A DNA stretch of 33,085 nt from Desulfovibrio sp. (lineage in GTDB: Bacteria > Desulfobacterota > Desulfovibrionia > Desulfovibrionales > Desulfovibrionaceae), in the NCBI GenBank assembly GCA_031280915.1, contig JAITGC010000078.1, positions 116,069 through 149,153 of the forward strand, read 5' to 3'. Position 1 is the first letter of the stretch; each line of letters begins with the position of its first letter. Below, in pieces: positions 15,323 through 24,062 of this stretch. The position numbers were made by a program, and so were the translations under genes. The notes below the pieces were generated by a model that had not been told where the DNA came from, made no database searches, and saw only the letters and a list, made by a program, of their open reading frames with translations.

Positions 15323-18300
15323 GCTTTTCCTCCGCGTTCCCGCGCGTAGTATTCCTGAAGGCTTTCCACATGGATTTCATCTCGGCGGGAACCTATGGCC
15401 GTGGCCGTGGCCCTGGCCCCGGCAATGGTGGTGCAGTACGGTGTACCGTAAAGCAGGGCCGCGCGGCGTATGGCACGGGAGTCATGAGCCGTGCGTTTGC
15501 CCGAAGCCGTGTTGACCACCAGCGCCACTTCGTGGTTGATGAGCATATCCACGACATTGGGCCTGCCCTCATGGACTTTGCGCACCGTTTCCACCGACAG
15601 CCCGCCGGCGCGTAGCGTTTCCGCCGTGCCTCGCGTGGCCAGCAGTTCGAAGCCCAGTTCGACGAATTTGGCTCCAATGTCCGTTACAAAGGGCTTGTCG
15701 CGATCATTGACCGAGAGAAAAATCTTGCCGTTCTGGGGGAGCATCTGCCCGGCCCCAATCTGACTTTTGAGAAAGGCTTCTCCAAAATCCGCGCCCATTC
15801 CCATGACTTCGCCGGTGGAATGCATTTCCGGCCCCAGGATGACGTCCACGCCGGGAAAACGGTGGAAGGGCAGCACGGCTTCCTTCACGCAGGTAAAGCC
15901 GCCGCGCCGCATGCTCCAAGGGTCAAGTTCATCAAGACTTTTGCCCAGCATTACCTGTGTGGCCAGCCGGGGCAGGGGAACCCCTGTGGCCTTGGAGACA
16001 AAGGGGGCGGTACGCGAGGCCCGTGGGTTGACCTCCAGAATATAGAGGTCATTGCCCTTGATGGCGAACTGTATGTTCAGCAGGCCTTTGACTCTGAGTT
16101 CGCGGGCAAGGGCCTCGGCCTGGGCCGCGATAAGGGCCACATGATCGTAGGAGATGGAAAAGGAAGGCAGCACGCAGGCCGAATCTCCGGAATGAATGCC
16201 CGCCTCCTCAATATGTTCCATAATGCCGGCGACATATACTTCCTCTCCGTCGGAGAGGGCGTCCACGTCTATTTCAATGGCGTGTTCCAGAAATTTGTCT
16301 ATGAGAATGGGATGTTCCGGCTTGTCCGGGACCTGCTCGCGGAAATATTCCGTCAATTCCGCCGCGTCATAGACCACGGCCATGGCCCTGCCGCCCAGAA
16401 CGTAGCTGGGCCGCGCCACCACCGGCCAGCCTATGCGTTCCGCCGCTTCCAGCGCTTCTCCCAAATCCCTGGCCGTGCCGTTGGGCGGCTGGAGCAGGTT
16501 GAGCTTGCGGATGAGCGCCTGAAAACGCTCACGGTCTTCGGCACGGTCAATGGCGTCCGGAGAAGTGCCCAATATGGGCACGCCGGCGCGCATGAGGGGC
16601 ACGGCAAGATTGAGGGGCGTCTGGCCGCCGAACTGGACAATGACCCCCTCCGGCTTCTCCTTTTCCACAATGTTCATCACGTCTTCAAAGGTCAACGGCT
16701 CAAAATAGAGGCGATCCGAGGTGTCGTAGTCCGTGGAGACGGTTTCCGGGTTGGAATTGACCATGATGGCTGTGACGCCGGCGTCCCTCAGGGCATAGGA
16801 GGCGTGGCAGCAGCAATAGTCGAATTCGATGCCCTGGCCTATGCGGTTGGGCCCGCCGCCGAGAATAATCACCTTGCGCTCCGCGCCCGGCGCAAATTCC
16901 TGTTCCTGCTCGTAGGTCGAATAATAATAGGGGGTGTAAGCCTCAAATTCCGCAGCGCAGGTGTCCACAAGACAATAGGCGGGTTCAATGCCCATTCCCT
17001 TGCGCAAACGGCGGATGTCGGCCTCCGGCCGCTTCCACATATGGGCGAGCTGTCGGTCGGAGAAGCCGTACTCCTTGGCTTCGCGCAAGACTTCGCGCAT
17101 TTCCGGGTTGGCGGAGGTCATATCGTTGGCAATGCCGAAATCGCGGATATGCTCCTCCATATCCACAATATCCCGCATTTGGCGCAAAAACCAGGGGTCA
17201 ACGGCTGTGGCGGCATACATTTCCTCTTCGCTTGCGCCATTCAGCAGAGCCTGCCGCAGGGCGAAAAGGCGGCGGGAATGTGGTTTGGCGAGGGCGGCAA
17301 GAGCTTCCTCGCGCGAGGAAGCGGCGTCCCTGTCTCCATTGCCGAGGCCCGTTGCGCCTGTTTCCATGGAGCGCAGGCCTTTCTGCAGAGCTTCCTTGAA
17401 CGTGCGGCCTATGCTCATGGCCTCGCCCACGCTCTTCATGGAGGTGGTGAGGGCGTCCTCGGCTCCGGGAAATTTTTCAAAGGTGAAACGCGGGATTTTG
17501 ACCACGCAGTAGTCGATGGCCGGCTCAAAACTGGCCGCCGTTTCGCGGGTGATGTCGTTGCGCAGCTCGTCCAGGGTGTACCCCACGGCCAGCTTGGCCG
17601 CCAGCTTGGCTATGGGAAAGCCCGTGGCCTTGGAAGCCAGCGCGGAAGAACGGGAGACGCGGGGATTCATTTCAATCACCACCATTTCTCCGTTGGCCGG
17701 ATTGACGCCGAACTGCACATTGCTGCCGCCGGTTTCCACGCCGATTTCACGCATGATGGCGATGGAGGCGTCGCGCATGTTCTGGTATTCCGCGTCTGAA
17801 AGGGTCTGCGCCGGGGCCACGGTGACGGAATCTCCCGTATGCACGCCCATGGGATCGAAATTCTCAATGGAGCAGACGATGACGCAGTTATCTTTTTTGT
17901 CGCGCATGACTTCCATTTCGAATTCTTTCCAGCCGAGCACGCTCTGTTCCAACAGCACTTCATGGGAAGGGCTTGCATCAAGACCACGCAAGGCCGCCCG
18001 CTCCAGGTCTTCCAGGTTGTAGGCCACGCCGCCGCCCGCGCCGCCAAGGGTGAAGGCCGGACGTACAATGATGGGAAAAGGCAGAATGTCGGCATAACGG
18101 CGTACGTCTTCCATGGAGCGGGCGATTCCACTGGCCGGCACCTTAAGGCCGATACGCTCCATGGCTTCACGAAAAAGCTCGCGGCTTTCCGCTTTTTCAA
18201 TGACTTCGGCGCGCGCGCCTATCATCTCCACGCCGTATTCGTCCAATATGCCGTGGCGGTGCAGGTCCAAAGCGGCGTTGAGTGCCGTCTGCCCACCCAG

Positions 18301-18567
18301 GGTGGGCAGCAGGGCATCAGGGCGTTCTTTGCGGATAACGGCGGCCAGAGTGTGTTTTTCAATGGGCTCTATATAGGTGGCGTCGGCCATTTCCGGGTCG
18401 GTCATGATGGTTGCCGGATTGGAATTGACGAGCACCACCCGGTAGCCTTCTTCCTTCAGGGCTTTGACGGCCTGAGAACCGGAATAGTCAAATTCGCAGC
18501 CCTGGCCTATGACGATGGGGCCAGCGCCGATAACAAGAATGCTGTGCAAATCCGTGCGTTTGGGCAT
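15319..18567 (-). CDS. carB: Carbamoyl-phosphate synthase large subunit
   Basis: A 1082-residue CarB of normal length, starting [17 protein letters not shown]. The track's TTG at 18609 would lie on the likely transcription start, so ATG 18567 is preferred although its ribosome site is weak. The two homologous ATP-grasp halves begin at [17 protein letters not shown] (carboxyphosphate half) and [17 protein letters not shown] (carbamate half). [18 protein letters not shown] and [18 protein letters not shown] are the paired ATP-site loops. The C-terminal MGS-like allosteric domain ([15 protein letters not shown]...[17 protein letters not shown]) is present. Expression is probably from the promoter at 18618-18647. 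Confidence 0.98.
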   Translation of the reverse strand: MPKRTDLHSILVIGAGPIVIGQGCEFDYSGSQAVKALKEEGYRVVLVNSNPATIMTDPEMADATYIEPIEKHTLAAVIRKERPDALLPTLGGQTALNAALDLHRHGILDEYGVEMIGARAEVIEKAESRELFREAMERIGLKVPASGIARSMEDVRRYADILPFPIIVRPAFTLGGAGGGVAYNLEDLERAALRGLDASPSHEVLLEQSVLGWKEFEMEVMRDKKDNCVIVCSIENFDPMGVHTGDSVTVAPAQTLSDAEYQNMRDASIAIMREIGVETGGSNVQFGVNPANGEMVVIEMNPRVSRSSALASKATGFPIAKLAAKLAVGYTLDELRNDITRETAASFEPAIDYCVVKIPRFTFEKFPGAEDALTTSMKSVGEAMSIGRTFKEALQKGLRSMETGATGLGNGDRDAASSREEALAALAKPHSRRLFALRQALLNGASEEEMYAATAVDPWFLRQMRDIVDMEEHIRDFGIANDMTSANPEMREVLREAKEYGFSDRQLAHMWKRPEADIRRLRKGMGIEPAYCLVDTCAAEFEAYTPYYYSTYEQEQEFAPGAERKVIILGGGPNRIGQGIEFDYCCCHASYALRDAGVTAIMVNSNPETVSTDYDTSDRLYFEPLTFEDVMNIVEKEKPEGVIVQFGGQTPLNLAVPLMRAGVPILGTSPDAIDRAEDRERFQALIRKLNLLQPPNGTARDLGEALEAAERIGWPVVARPSYVLGGRAMAVVYDAAELTEYFREQVPDKPEHPILIDKFLEHAIEIDVDALSDGEEVYVAGIMEHIEEAGIHSGDSACVLPSFSISYDHVALIAAQAEALARELRVKGLLNIQFAIKGNDLYILEVNPRASRTAPFVSKATGVPLPRLATQVMLGKSLDELDPWSMRRGGFTCVKEAVLPFHRFPGVDVILGPEMHSTGEVMGMGADFGEAFLKSQIGAGQMLPQNGKIFLSVNDRDKPFVTDIGAKFVELGFELLATRGTAETLRAGGLSVETVRKVHEGRPNVVDMLINHEVALVVNTASGKRTAHDSRAIRRAALLYGTPYCTTIAGARATATAIGSRRDEIHVESLQEYYARERGGKA

Positions 18568-18617
18568 ATGTGTCTCGTGTGGATGCGGAAGATTTGCGAT
18601 AGTGTGCAAACTTTTGA

Positions 18618-18647
18618 AGTATAGTCATCGCCCCCCCCTCTCGTCAA
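18618..18647 (-). promoter_or_regulatory. Sigma-70-type promoter of carBA with a G8 spacer run
   Basis: On the minus strand TTGACG (18642-18647) and TATACT (18618-18623) are separated by 18 bases that include eight consecutive G (C8 on the plus strand at 18631-18638). The predicted start lies about 45 bases before the carB ATG. The -35 box sits at the edge of the IS110 remnant. The long homopolymer between the boxes is unusual. Confidence 0.65.
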
Positions 18648-18874
18648 TGTTTTTGCCGTGACCATGCCCAGGCTTTCGATGATCCTGGCCCAGTATTCCG
18701 ACGACGCACAGGCTTCCATACCCACCATGCATGCCGGGGGAGGTTGGCGAAAAATCGGGTAACGCCGGAGCGTGAAAGAGTACGCCGCAACACGGGTTTA
18801 CCTTTGGCGTCCACTCCGTAGACGGAAAAATTGTTCTTTGCCAAATCAATGCCGATGGTGGTAATGGTCTTCAT
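18648..18874 (-). pseudogene. Decayed IS110-family transposase, N-terminal fragment
   Basis: The minus-strand reading MKTITTIGIDLAKNNFSVYG followed by VDAKGKPVLRRTLSRSGVTR and FFANLP is the N-terminus of an IS110-type DEDD transposase/recombinase (first Asp in GIDLAK). After FFANLP the match jumps to another frame, MVGMEACASSEYWARIIESLG, showing a +1 change at the CCCCGG stretch. The match then ends; the rest of the roughly 340-residue protein, including the C-terminal Tnp_20 domain, is missing. It is a dead remnant between tlyA and carB. The 84 bases upstream of its ATG (18875-18958) hold no recognised feature. IS110 family assignment is by motif recognition only. Confidence 0.8.
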
Positions 18875-18958
18875 GGGACGGCCTCCTGCAAAGGTTATAT
18901 CTTTCCTTATGCATACCCGCTTTCGTCGGGCGGGGCCATCCCATCAGTTTACGCTTGA

Positions 18959-19066
18959 GATTGTCACTCAACGGCGAAGTGGATTCGCCTCGCGACAATC
19001 TTGCGGCAAGGATCGCAAGCAAATCCTTGCAGAGCAAATTATACATTTTCAATGGTAATTTGCTCT
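18959..19066 (+). repeat. Dispersed structured repeat, copy D (nested hairpins)
   Basis: Three inverted repeats lie end to end. GATTGTC/GACAATC (18959-18965, 18994-19000) encloses a second stem GGCGAA-5-TTCGCC (18973-18989). GCAAGGAT/ATCCTTGC lies at 19006-19030. AGAGCAAATTA/TAATTTGCTCT has arms 19031-19041 and 19056-19066. The module CTCAACGGCGAAGTGGATTC and the AGAGCAA word recur in copies A and B, so this is a diverged member of the same family. The last palindrome runs into the 3' end of tlyA and supplies its final codons and stop. Confidence 0.6.
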
Positions 19067-19869
19067 GGCAGAGTAAAGGCCGCCATATATTCCTGATTGC
19101 CCTTGGGGCCTTTAAGGGCGGCCGGTTCCACGCCGTCACAGCGGAGGCCGAGAGTTTCCCGGCAAAATGTCACAATTTTGTCCACAGCCCGCTGTCGCGC
19201 GGCTTCATCCCGCACAACTCCCCTGACCGTTTCGCCCGGGCCCAGTTCAAACTGCGGCTTTATCAGTACGGCCGTTCGCCCGCCGCCTTTGAGCCAATAC
19301 ATGCAGGGGGGAAGAATGAGCGTCAGGGAAATGAAGGACACGTCCGCCGTGACCATATCCACCGGCTCCGGCAGCAAAGCGGGGTCGGCCCTGCGCAGGT
19401 TGATTCCCTCCAGGCTGACGACGCGCGCGTCTCTTCTGAGATTTTCGTGCAATTGGTTGCGCCCCACATCCACAGCGTAGACGCGCGCTGCTCCGCGTTG
19501 CAGCAGGCAGTCCGTGAAGCCGCCGGTGGAAGCGCCGGCGTCCAGGCAGACGAAACCGCTTACGTCAATGCGGAATCGCTCGAGGGCCGTCAGAAGTTTG
19601 TAGGCGCCGCGGCTCACGAAAGGCTCGCTTTCCGTCACAAAAAAGCGCGTCGTCGCGGGGTAGATGTGGCCGGCCTTGGTCACGGCCTTTCCGGGATGGT
19701 TGTCTCCCGGCCCGCCCTTTGAAGAAGCGGCCGCCGCCACAACCTTGCCGGCCATAATCAGACGCGCGGCTTTTTCGCGGCTTTCCGTCAGCCCTTGCTC
19801 AAAAACAAGCTGGTCGGCCCGTCGGCGGCCCGTGGGCAGGCTGTCGCTAACCAAGGAATTTTTTGGCAT
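19039..19869 (-). CDS. tlyA: TlyA-family rRNA 2'-O-methyltransferase
   Basis: A 276-residue TlyA/FtsJ-like protein. TlyA proteins methylate ribose in 16S and/or 23S rRNA; older names call them hemolysins. An S4 RNA-binding domain lies at about 15-55 (RRRADQLVFEQGLTESREKAARLIMAGKV, read in parts). SRGAYKL carries the first catalytic lysine. The SAM motif is LDAGASTGGFTDCLLQRGA. DVSFISL and IKPQFE follow. A Gly/Ala-rich insert (AAAASSKGGPGDNHPGK) separates the two domains. The start overlaps the upstream HD-protein gene by 23 bases with AAGGAC just before it, so the genes form an operon. The C-terminus TLPEQITIENV is encoded by the repeat described as copy D. Confidence 0.93.
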   Translation of the reverse strand: MPKNSLVSDSLPTGRRRADQLVFEQGLTESREKAARLIMAGKVVAAAASSKGGPGDNHPGKAVTKAGHIYPATTRFFVTESEPFVSRGAYKLLTALERFRIDVSGFVCLDAGASTGGFTDCLLQRGAARVYAVDVGRNQLHENLRRDARVVSLEGINLRRADPALLPEPVDMVTADVSFISLTLILPPCMYWLKGGGRTAVLIKPQFELGPGETVRGVVRDEAARQRAVDKIVTFCRETLGLRCDGVEPAALKGPKGNQEYMAAFTLPEQITIENV

Positions 19870-21178
19870 AGTCCTTGACGAAATCTATGGCAGACCCTCT
19901 GTCGGCGACATCGCCGGCAATCTGCGCCTGCAGAAGCGCCCCGCGGATAACGCCGACCAGGGGGCCTGGAGCAAGATGGGTTTCCGTCATGATCTCGTTG
20001 CCGTTGAGGAGGGGTTCCAGCATTTGCTCCGGGGTTTCCGCCCTGTCCAGATATTTCATATTGTGGTTGAAGGAAGTATAGTTGCCGTTGCGCGCCCGCA
20101 GATCAGCCCGGGACATGGCAATGAGGCGGGGGTATTCGTCCAGGCTCTTGAAGCGGCGTATGCCCCTGTCCGTCAGCATGAAGTGAAAACGCATGTGATT
20201 GTTCACAAGATGGCAGAGCAAATCAATGTCTTCCGTATTAAAGTGCAGACGGCGCAGAATTTTGCGCGTCACCTTGGCGCCCACTCTGTGGTGCTGGTAA
20301 AAGGTCCATCGTCCGTCAAAAAATTCTCCGGTGTAGAGCTTGCCGACATCGTGGAACAGCATGGCCATCGTTCCGAGCCAGTCGTAGTGGAAATCCTCTT
20401 CGGGATAGTGTTTGACGCAGTTGAGAGTGTGTTCGAAGACGCTTTCTTCTTCGCCCTCTTCATTGCGCTGCTGGCGGATACGGGAAAGGGCGGCCACTTC
20501 CGGAATCAGCCCCTGCAGAATATGGGCGTCATAGAGCAGTCTGACGAAGCGGTACAGGGACTCGGCGGCGACTTTCCGCCATTCGTCCATGATGTCCGTC
20601 AGCACGACGTAATCAAGTACGCGGCTTGCCGCCCGCACAATGGCCAGCCATGTGTTGGGCTCAATGGGGATGTCGTAATTGGCGGCGAAACGCAAGGCCC
20701 GGATGGCCAACAGGTAATTGTGGCGCAGTGTTTCGTCGGGCAGGCCCGTCAGGCGTATGACCCCGCTTTTGAAATCCTCGAAGCCGTCATGGGCCTCTCC
20801 GCTGGGAGCCGGACTGCCGAAGCCGGTCAGGCGGAGATGCAGGCGTTTCTGCGGGTCCATGAGGTTCATCATGGTGGGGGTGATACGCAGCAACGAAAGC
20901 TCGGGGTGAGCGGCTTCCGCGATTTCAATGGGATAAAAGCGGAACAGAATGCCGTTTTCTTCCATCTGGGCCAGAAAACGTTTTTCGGGTTCAACCTCGG
21001 CTTTGGGAAAAAGCTTGAGCAAGGTGGCAACATCAGGCTCACAGGCGATATCGACGGCTGTTTGTTGTGGTTTGTTCAGCAGGTGCTGTTGCAGGGGGGC
21101 ATTGATGACATATGCGTCATAGCCGTTGCGGAGCAGTGCTTTGCAGACGCCGATGGCTTCTTTGATTGCTTTGTGCAT
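19847..21178 (-). CDS. CCA-adding-enzyme/poly(A)-polymerase-like HD protein with eroded NTase site
   Basis: A 443-residue protein with the layout of the class II nucleotidyltransferase/HD proteins (tRNA CCA enzyme family). The head domain is recognisable, but the usual GGxVRD loop is replaced by YVINAPLQQHLL and the DxD metal site by AVDIACEPD, so one aspartate is gone. The neck helix region fits well (RHNYLLAIRALRFAANYDIP, IEPNTW). The HD domain has VFEHTLNCVKHY, MLFHDVGK and RADLRARNG, so the metal-binding residues look intact. It is probably not a working CCA adder; a phosphohydrolase or RNA-binding role is inferred. A good AAGGAG site precedes the ATG. tlyA overlaps its 3' end. Confidence 0.85.
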   Translation of the reverse strand: MHKAIKEAIGVCKALLRNGYDAYVINAPLQQHLLNKPQQTAVDIACEPDVATLLKLFPKAEVEPEKRFLAQMEENGILFRFYPIEIAEAAHPELSLLRITPTMMNLMDPQKRLHLRLTGFGSPAPSGEAHDGFEDFKSGVIRLTGLPDETLRHNYLLAIRALRFAANYDIPIEPNTWLAIVRAASRVLDYVVLTDIMDEWRKVAAESLYRFVRLLYDAHILQGLIPEVAALSRIRQQRNEEGEEESVFEHTLNCVKHYPEEDFHYDWLGTMAMLFHDVGKLYTGEFFDGRWTFYQHHRVGAKVTRKILRRLHFNTEDIDLLCHLVNNHMRFHFMLTDRGIRRFKSLDEYPRLIAMSRADLRARNGNYTSFNHNMKYLDRAETPEQMLEPLLNGNEIMTETHLAPGPLVGVIRGALLQAQIAGDVADRGSAIDFVKDYAKKFLG

Positions 21179-21255
21179 TGTGATCTCCTTGTTTCGGCCT
21201 CACAACAGCGTACAGTGTAATGCAGGCTGATGACAAACCGCCTTGGACGGTTTTG

Positions 21256-21288
21256 CCGCAGAGTGTCAACATGTTGCTCACTCTGCGG
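21256..21288. repeat. 10-bp-stem hairpin in the upstream region
   Basis: CCGCAGAGTG (21256-21265) pairs perfectly with CACTCTGCGG (21279-21288); the loop contains CAACATGTTG, itself a perfect palindrome. No T-run on either strand. It lies about 80 bases upstream of the HD-protein start and could be an operator or transcript leader structure. Confidence 0.5.
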
Positions 21289-21316
21289 CCAGAGAATAAT
21301 GAACGTTAATACAGGC

Positions 21317-21545
21317 TCGCGGCGCTCAATGGCGAAAGTGCATTCCGCAGCTCTTTACGCGTTTACGCTTGCCGGGCGAAAGTACATTTCACTCTTGGCG
21401 TTCGCGCGGGCGGCTTCGCGTATTGGCAGCCGTAGCCCCATCCGGGGCGTACGGATGACCATCCCTTGCGGAAACGCTGAGCCGCTGCCAAGTGCCCTTC
21501 GCCCCGCCGCCAGAGAGTAATTTCATTTTGAAATTGCCTTGGCCC
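21317..21545 (+). repeat. Dispersed structured repeat, copy B (longest copy)
   Basis: This copy fills most of the 530-base gap between the HD-protein gene and dsrP. It contains the module twice: GGCGCTCAATGGCGAAAGTG (21321-21340) and GGGCGAAAGTACATTTC (about 21374-21390). It then has about 110 bases of other GC-rich sequence and ends with CTTCGCCCCGCCGCCAGAG plus the palindrome core AATTTCA-3-TGAAATT. Compared with copy A it is the same order and orientation relative to the palindrome, with an extra module. No credible ORF was seen in 21179-21708. Confidence 0.65.
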
Positions 21546-21654
21546 TGAAGCCGGCGGCGCCACGCGCCCGTGGCGGGAAAACGTTGTCAACAGCCTTATA
21601 ATGGGCTTTGTGATTTTTTTACAATTATGCACAAGAAAGAAGTTGAAAGTCAAT

Positions 21655-21686
21655 AAAAAAGCCCCGCGTCACAATAAACGCGGGGC
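21655..21686 (-). terminator. Intrinsic terminator of the dsr operon
   Basis: On the minus strand a GCCCCGCGT/ACGCGGGGC stem (9 bp, 8-base loop) is followed directly by TTTTTT. It lies 23 bases after the dsrP stop and is a textbook rho-independent terminator. Confidence 0.93.
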
Positions 21687-21708
21687 CGGGGGAATCCGTG
21701 TTCCGGTT

Positions 21709-22878
21709 TCAGTCGGAGAAATTGCCGGCTTCCTGTTTCACGCCGATGGCGATTTTCCAGAGGATGGATAAAACCAGTGCGCCTATGGCGTAAACGCCCA
21801 GCGCCACAATGACTTCGCGTACTGTCGGCATATAGGGAGTGATGCTTTCATACATGTTGGGCGTGAAGCCGCCGATCAGAAGGCCCAGCCCCTTGTCAAT
21901 CCAGGTGGCCGCCACCAGCATGACAAGGGCCAGGGGCAGCAGAACCGGGTGGGTGCGTAAGGAGGGAGGAATCAGGATGGCCAGGGAAATAAAGGCCATG
22001 GCCACCGCTGCCCACATCCAGTAGCTCACCCAGGCCAGGTGGCCGTCGTGGCCGGCGAAGAGAAAGACGATGGGTTCGGCGTGGCCCGGTATCTGGCTGT
22101 AAAAGGCGGTAAAAAGCTCCAGCACATAAAAAAAGACGTTAACGCACATGGCGTAGACAATGATGGTGGAGAGGGTTTTGACGGCGTCCTTCCCAGGATC
22201 AAAGCCCGTGAGCCTCCGAACGAGGAAAACCAGGAGCAGGAGAATGGAGGGGCCTGAGCAGAAAGCCGATGAAAGAAAACGCGCGGCCATGATGGCGGTG
22301 AGCCAGTAATGGCGACCGGGAATGCCCGCATACAGGAAGGCCGTCACGGTGTGGATGGAAAAAGCCCACAGTATGGAGAGATAGATGAGGGGCTTCACCC
22401 ACTTGGGCGGTTCCACGCCCAGCCGCTCCGCTTCCAGGGTAACCCAGCCGATGATGATGTTCAGCGTGAGGTAGCCGATGAGCACCATCATGTCGTAAAA
22501 CATGACGGAGTTCGGCGTGGGATGGAGCATGACGTTAAGCATGCGCTGGGGCTGGCCCAGGTCAACCACGATAAAGAGAGCGCACATGACCACGGCGGCC
22601 ACAGCCATAAATTCGCCGAAAATGATCATGCGCTTGAATTTTTTGTAGTGATGGAAATAGGCCGGCAGCACCAGCATGACCGCCGAGGCCGCCACACCGA
22701 CAAAATAGGTGAACTGGGAAATGTAAAGGCCCCAGGAGACGTCCCGGTTCATGCCGGTAATGGAAAGCCCTGTTTGCAACTGCTGCCAGTAAACCGTGGC
22801 GCAGCCCGCGATGAGACAAAGCAGAAAACCCAGCCATACATAATATGTTTTGGGAGCCGAAAGCAGTTTTTCAAGCAT
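21709..22878 (-). CDS. dsrP: DsrP, NrfD-type membrane subunit of the Dsr complex
   Basis: A 389-residue polytopic membrane protein of the NrfD/PsrC family with about ten hydrophobic helices and almost no soluble part. DsrP is the quinone-interacting membrane subunit of DsrMKJOP. Recognisable features are GMNRDVSWGLYISQFTYFVG near residue 42, VDLGQPQRM near 105, a helix with ARFLSSAFCSGPS, and the conserved TWIDKGLGLLIGGFTPNMYE. The start has GGGAG 8 bases upstream, 12 bases after the dsrO stop. It is the last gene of the operon and is followed by a strong terminator. Confidence 0.96.
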   Translation of the reverse strand: MLEKLLSAPKTYYVWLGFLLCLIAGCATVYWQQLQTGLSITGMNRDVSWGLYISQFTYFVGVAASAVMLVLPAYFHHYKKFKRMIIFGEFMAVAAVVMCALFIVVDLGQPQRMLNVMLHPTPNSVMFYDMMVLIGYLTLNIIIGWVTLEAERLGVEPPKWVKPLIYLSILWAFSIHTVTAFLYAGIPGRHYWLTAIMAARFLSSAFCSGPSILLLLVFLVRRLTGFDPGKDAVKTLSTIIVYAMCVNVFFYVLELFTAFYSQIPGHAEPIVFLFAGHDGHLAWVSYWMWAAVAMAFISLAILIPPSLRTHPVLLPLALVMLVAATWIDKGLGLLIGGFTPNMYESITPYMPTVREVIVALGVYAIGALVLSILWKIAIGVKQEAGNFSD

Positions 22879-22890
22879 GGCCCATTCTCC

Positions 22891-23682
22891 CTAAATAAGG
22901 TAATAGACGCCGGGCTGTGTGCCGAGCGACGGTTTGCGGCGTATGCTGAAATTGGCGGCGAGCGCCCGGCGGACTTTTGAATCCGCGTCTTCAAGATCGC
23001 CGAAAAGGATGCGTCCTTCCGAAGCTTCCACGCAGGCGGGCATTTTGCCCATGGCCAGGCGTTCCGCGCAGAAGGTGCATTTTTCCACAACGCCGATCAT
23101 CCGTGTCGGAAAGGACGGATTGGGAACCGGATTGGGGAGAAAGCCGCGCGGATCCTTGAAATTGAATGAGCGCGCGCCGTAGGGACAGCCGGCCATACAG
23201 AAACGGCAGCCTATACAGCGGTGATAGTCCATGGCGACAATGCCGTCTTCCATTTTGTATGTGGCCTGGGTCGGGCAAACGCGCACACAGGGCGGATTTG
23301 AGCAATGGTTGCACAAAAGAGGATAGGCTGCCTCTCGTGTTTTTGTGTCCAGGTGCGCGTTCATATCGTCAGGGAAGGTGTGTTCATAGCTGTCGAGCCA
23401 GAACCATTTGATGTTCCGCGCATCGGGGATGCTCGGAACATTGTGCTCTTGGCGGCATGCCTCCATCAGCGGCTCGTAATCCCGAGGGCCGGCGAATTTG
23501 CGCGTATCTATAACCATTGCCCAGCGTCTGGCGCGCAGGGCCGCGTCTCCTTTGGCATAGCTGCCGGGAGCGAGTTTGGCGTTGGCCGTTCCCGGCACAG
23601 CCGCCTGGGCGACAATACCGCTGCTCAGGGCAAAGACTGAAAAGCCCGCCACTTTCAGAAAGCTTCGTCTGCTTTTGTTCAT
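22891..23682 (-). CDS. dsrO: DsrO, periplasmic iron-sulfur subunit of the Dsr complex
   Basis: A 263-residue ferredoxin-like subunit. The true start is ATG 23682, giving the Tat signal SRRSFLK followed by a hydrophobic stretch ending near AQAA; the track's longer start lies inside dsrJ. Export by the Tat pathway means folding and cluster insertion in the cytoplasm. Cysteine clusters for [4Fe-4S] centres are CNHCSNPPCVRVCP, CIGCRFCMAGCP and CTFCAERLAMGKMPAC. DsrO partners with DsrP and the haem protein DsrJ on the periplasmic side. The ATG shares one base with the dsrJ stop (TAATG). Confidence 0.96.
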   Translation of the reverse strand: MNKSRRSFLKVAGFSVFALSSGIVAQAAVPGTANAKLAPGSYAKGDAALRARRWAMVIDTRKFAGPRDYEPLMEACRQEHNVPSIPDARNIKWFWLDSYEHTFPDDMNAHLDTKTREAAYPLLCNHCSNPPCVRVCPTQATYKMEDGIVAMDYHRCIGCRFCMAGCPYGARSFNFKDPRGFLPNPVPNPSFPTRMIGVVEKCTFCAERLAMGKMPACVEASEGRILFGDLEDADSKVRRALAANFSIRRKPSLGTQPGVYYLI

Positions 23683-24062
23683 TATTTGCTCTCCCCAGGA
23701 AGAATGTGGCACGTCCAGCAGTAGGGATACACGCTGTTGGCCGTGTGGCATTTGTCACAAAATTCTTTGTAGTTGCTGTGGCATTTCAGACAGGTGTTCT
23801 GCAGGCTGATGCTCCATTTTTTGCCGTCTTCAGCCGTGTAAACGCGGTTTTCTCCACGTAGGGCCTCGTCGCGCCATTCATTGAGCAGGCGCATGTGATC
23901 CTTGCGCATGAATTCCACGCTTTCAATGCATTTTTTTTCATCCTTGGGCAGGACTATGCCGGTGCTTTTATAGTCTTTTCCCGCCAAACCCACCCAAAAG
24001 GGGGCGGTGCACAGGACTGTGAAGACAATTATTCCGGTAATGACAGCTTTGGCGTTATACAT
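23682..24062 (-). CDS. dsrJ: DsrJ, triheme cytochrome c of the Dsr complex
   Basis: A 126-residue cytochrome with an uncleaved-looking N-terminal membrane anchor (residues about 6-27) and three CXXCH haem sites at C91 (CLKCH), C102 (CDKCH) and C115 (CWTCH). DsrJ sits on the periplasmic face and is thought to exchange electrons with DsrO; in studied members one haem has unusual ligation. The N-terminal anchor and close spacing of the three haem sites match the family. Its start lies directly next to the dsrK stop, and dsrO overlaps its stop. Confidence 0.96.
   Translation of the reverse strand: MYNAKAVITGIIVFTVLCTAPFWVGLAGKDYKSTGIVLPKDEKKCIESVEFMRKDHMRLLNEWRDEALRGENRVYTAEDGKKWSISLQNTCLKCHSNYKEFCDKCHTANSVYPYCWTCHILPGESK

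Noticed and set aside
15820-17799. 659-residue open frame antisense to carB
   Set aside because: It lies wholly over carB, has no recognisable domain and reflects high-GC codon bias; the same holds for the antisense frames at 541-1842, 9790-10839, 19664-21220 and 24873-25664.
18875-18958. Possible terminal repeat of the IS110 remnant
   Set aside because: No inverted or direct end could be matched on the other side; the element is too decayed.
21256-21288. Hairpin considered as terminator
   Set aside because: No T-run on either strand, so it was listed only as an inverted repeat.
21230-21653. Small ORFs in the gap between the HD-protein gene and dsrP
   Set aside because: They fall in repeat copy B and the terminator region, have no good start sites and no likeness to proteins.
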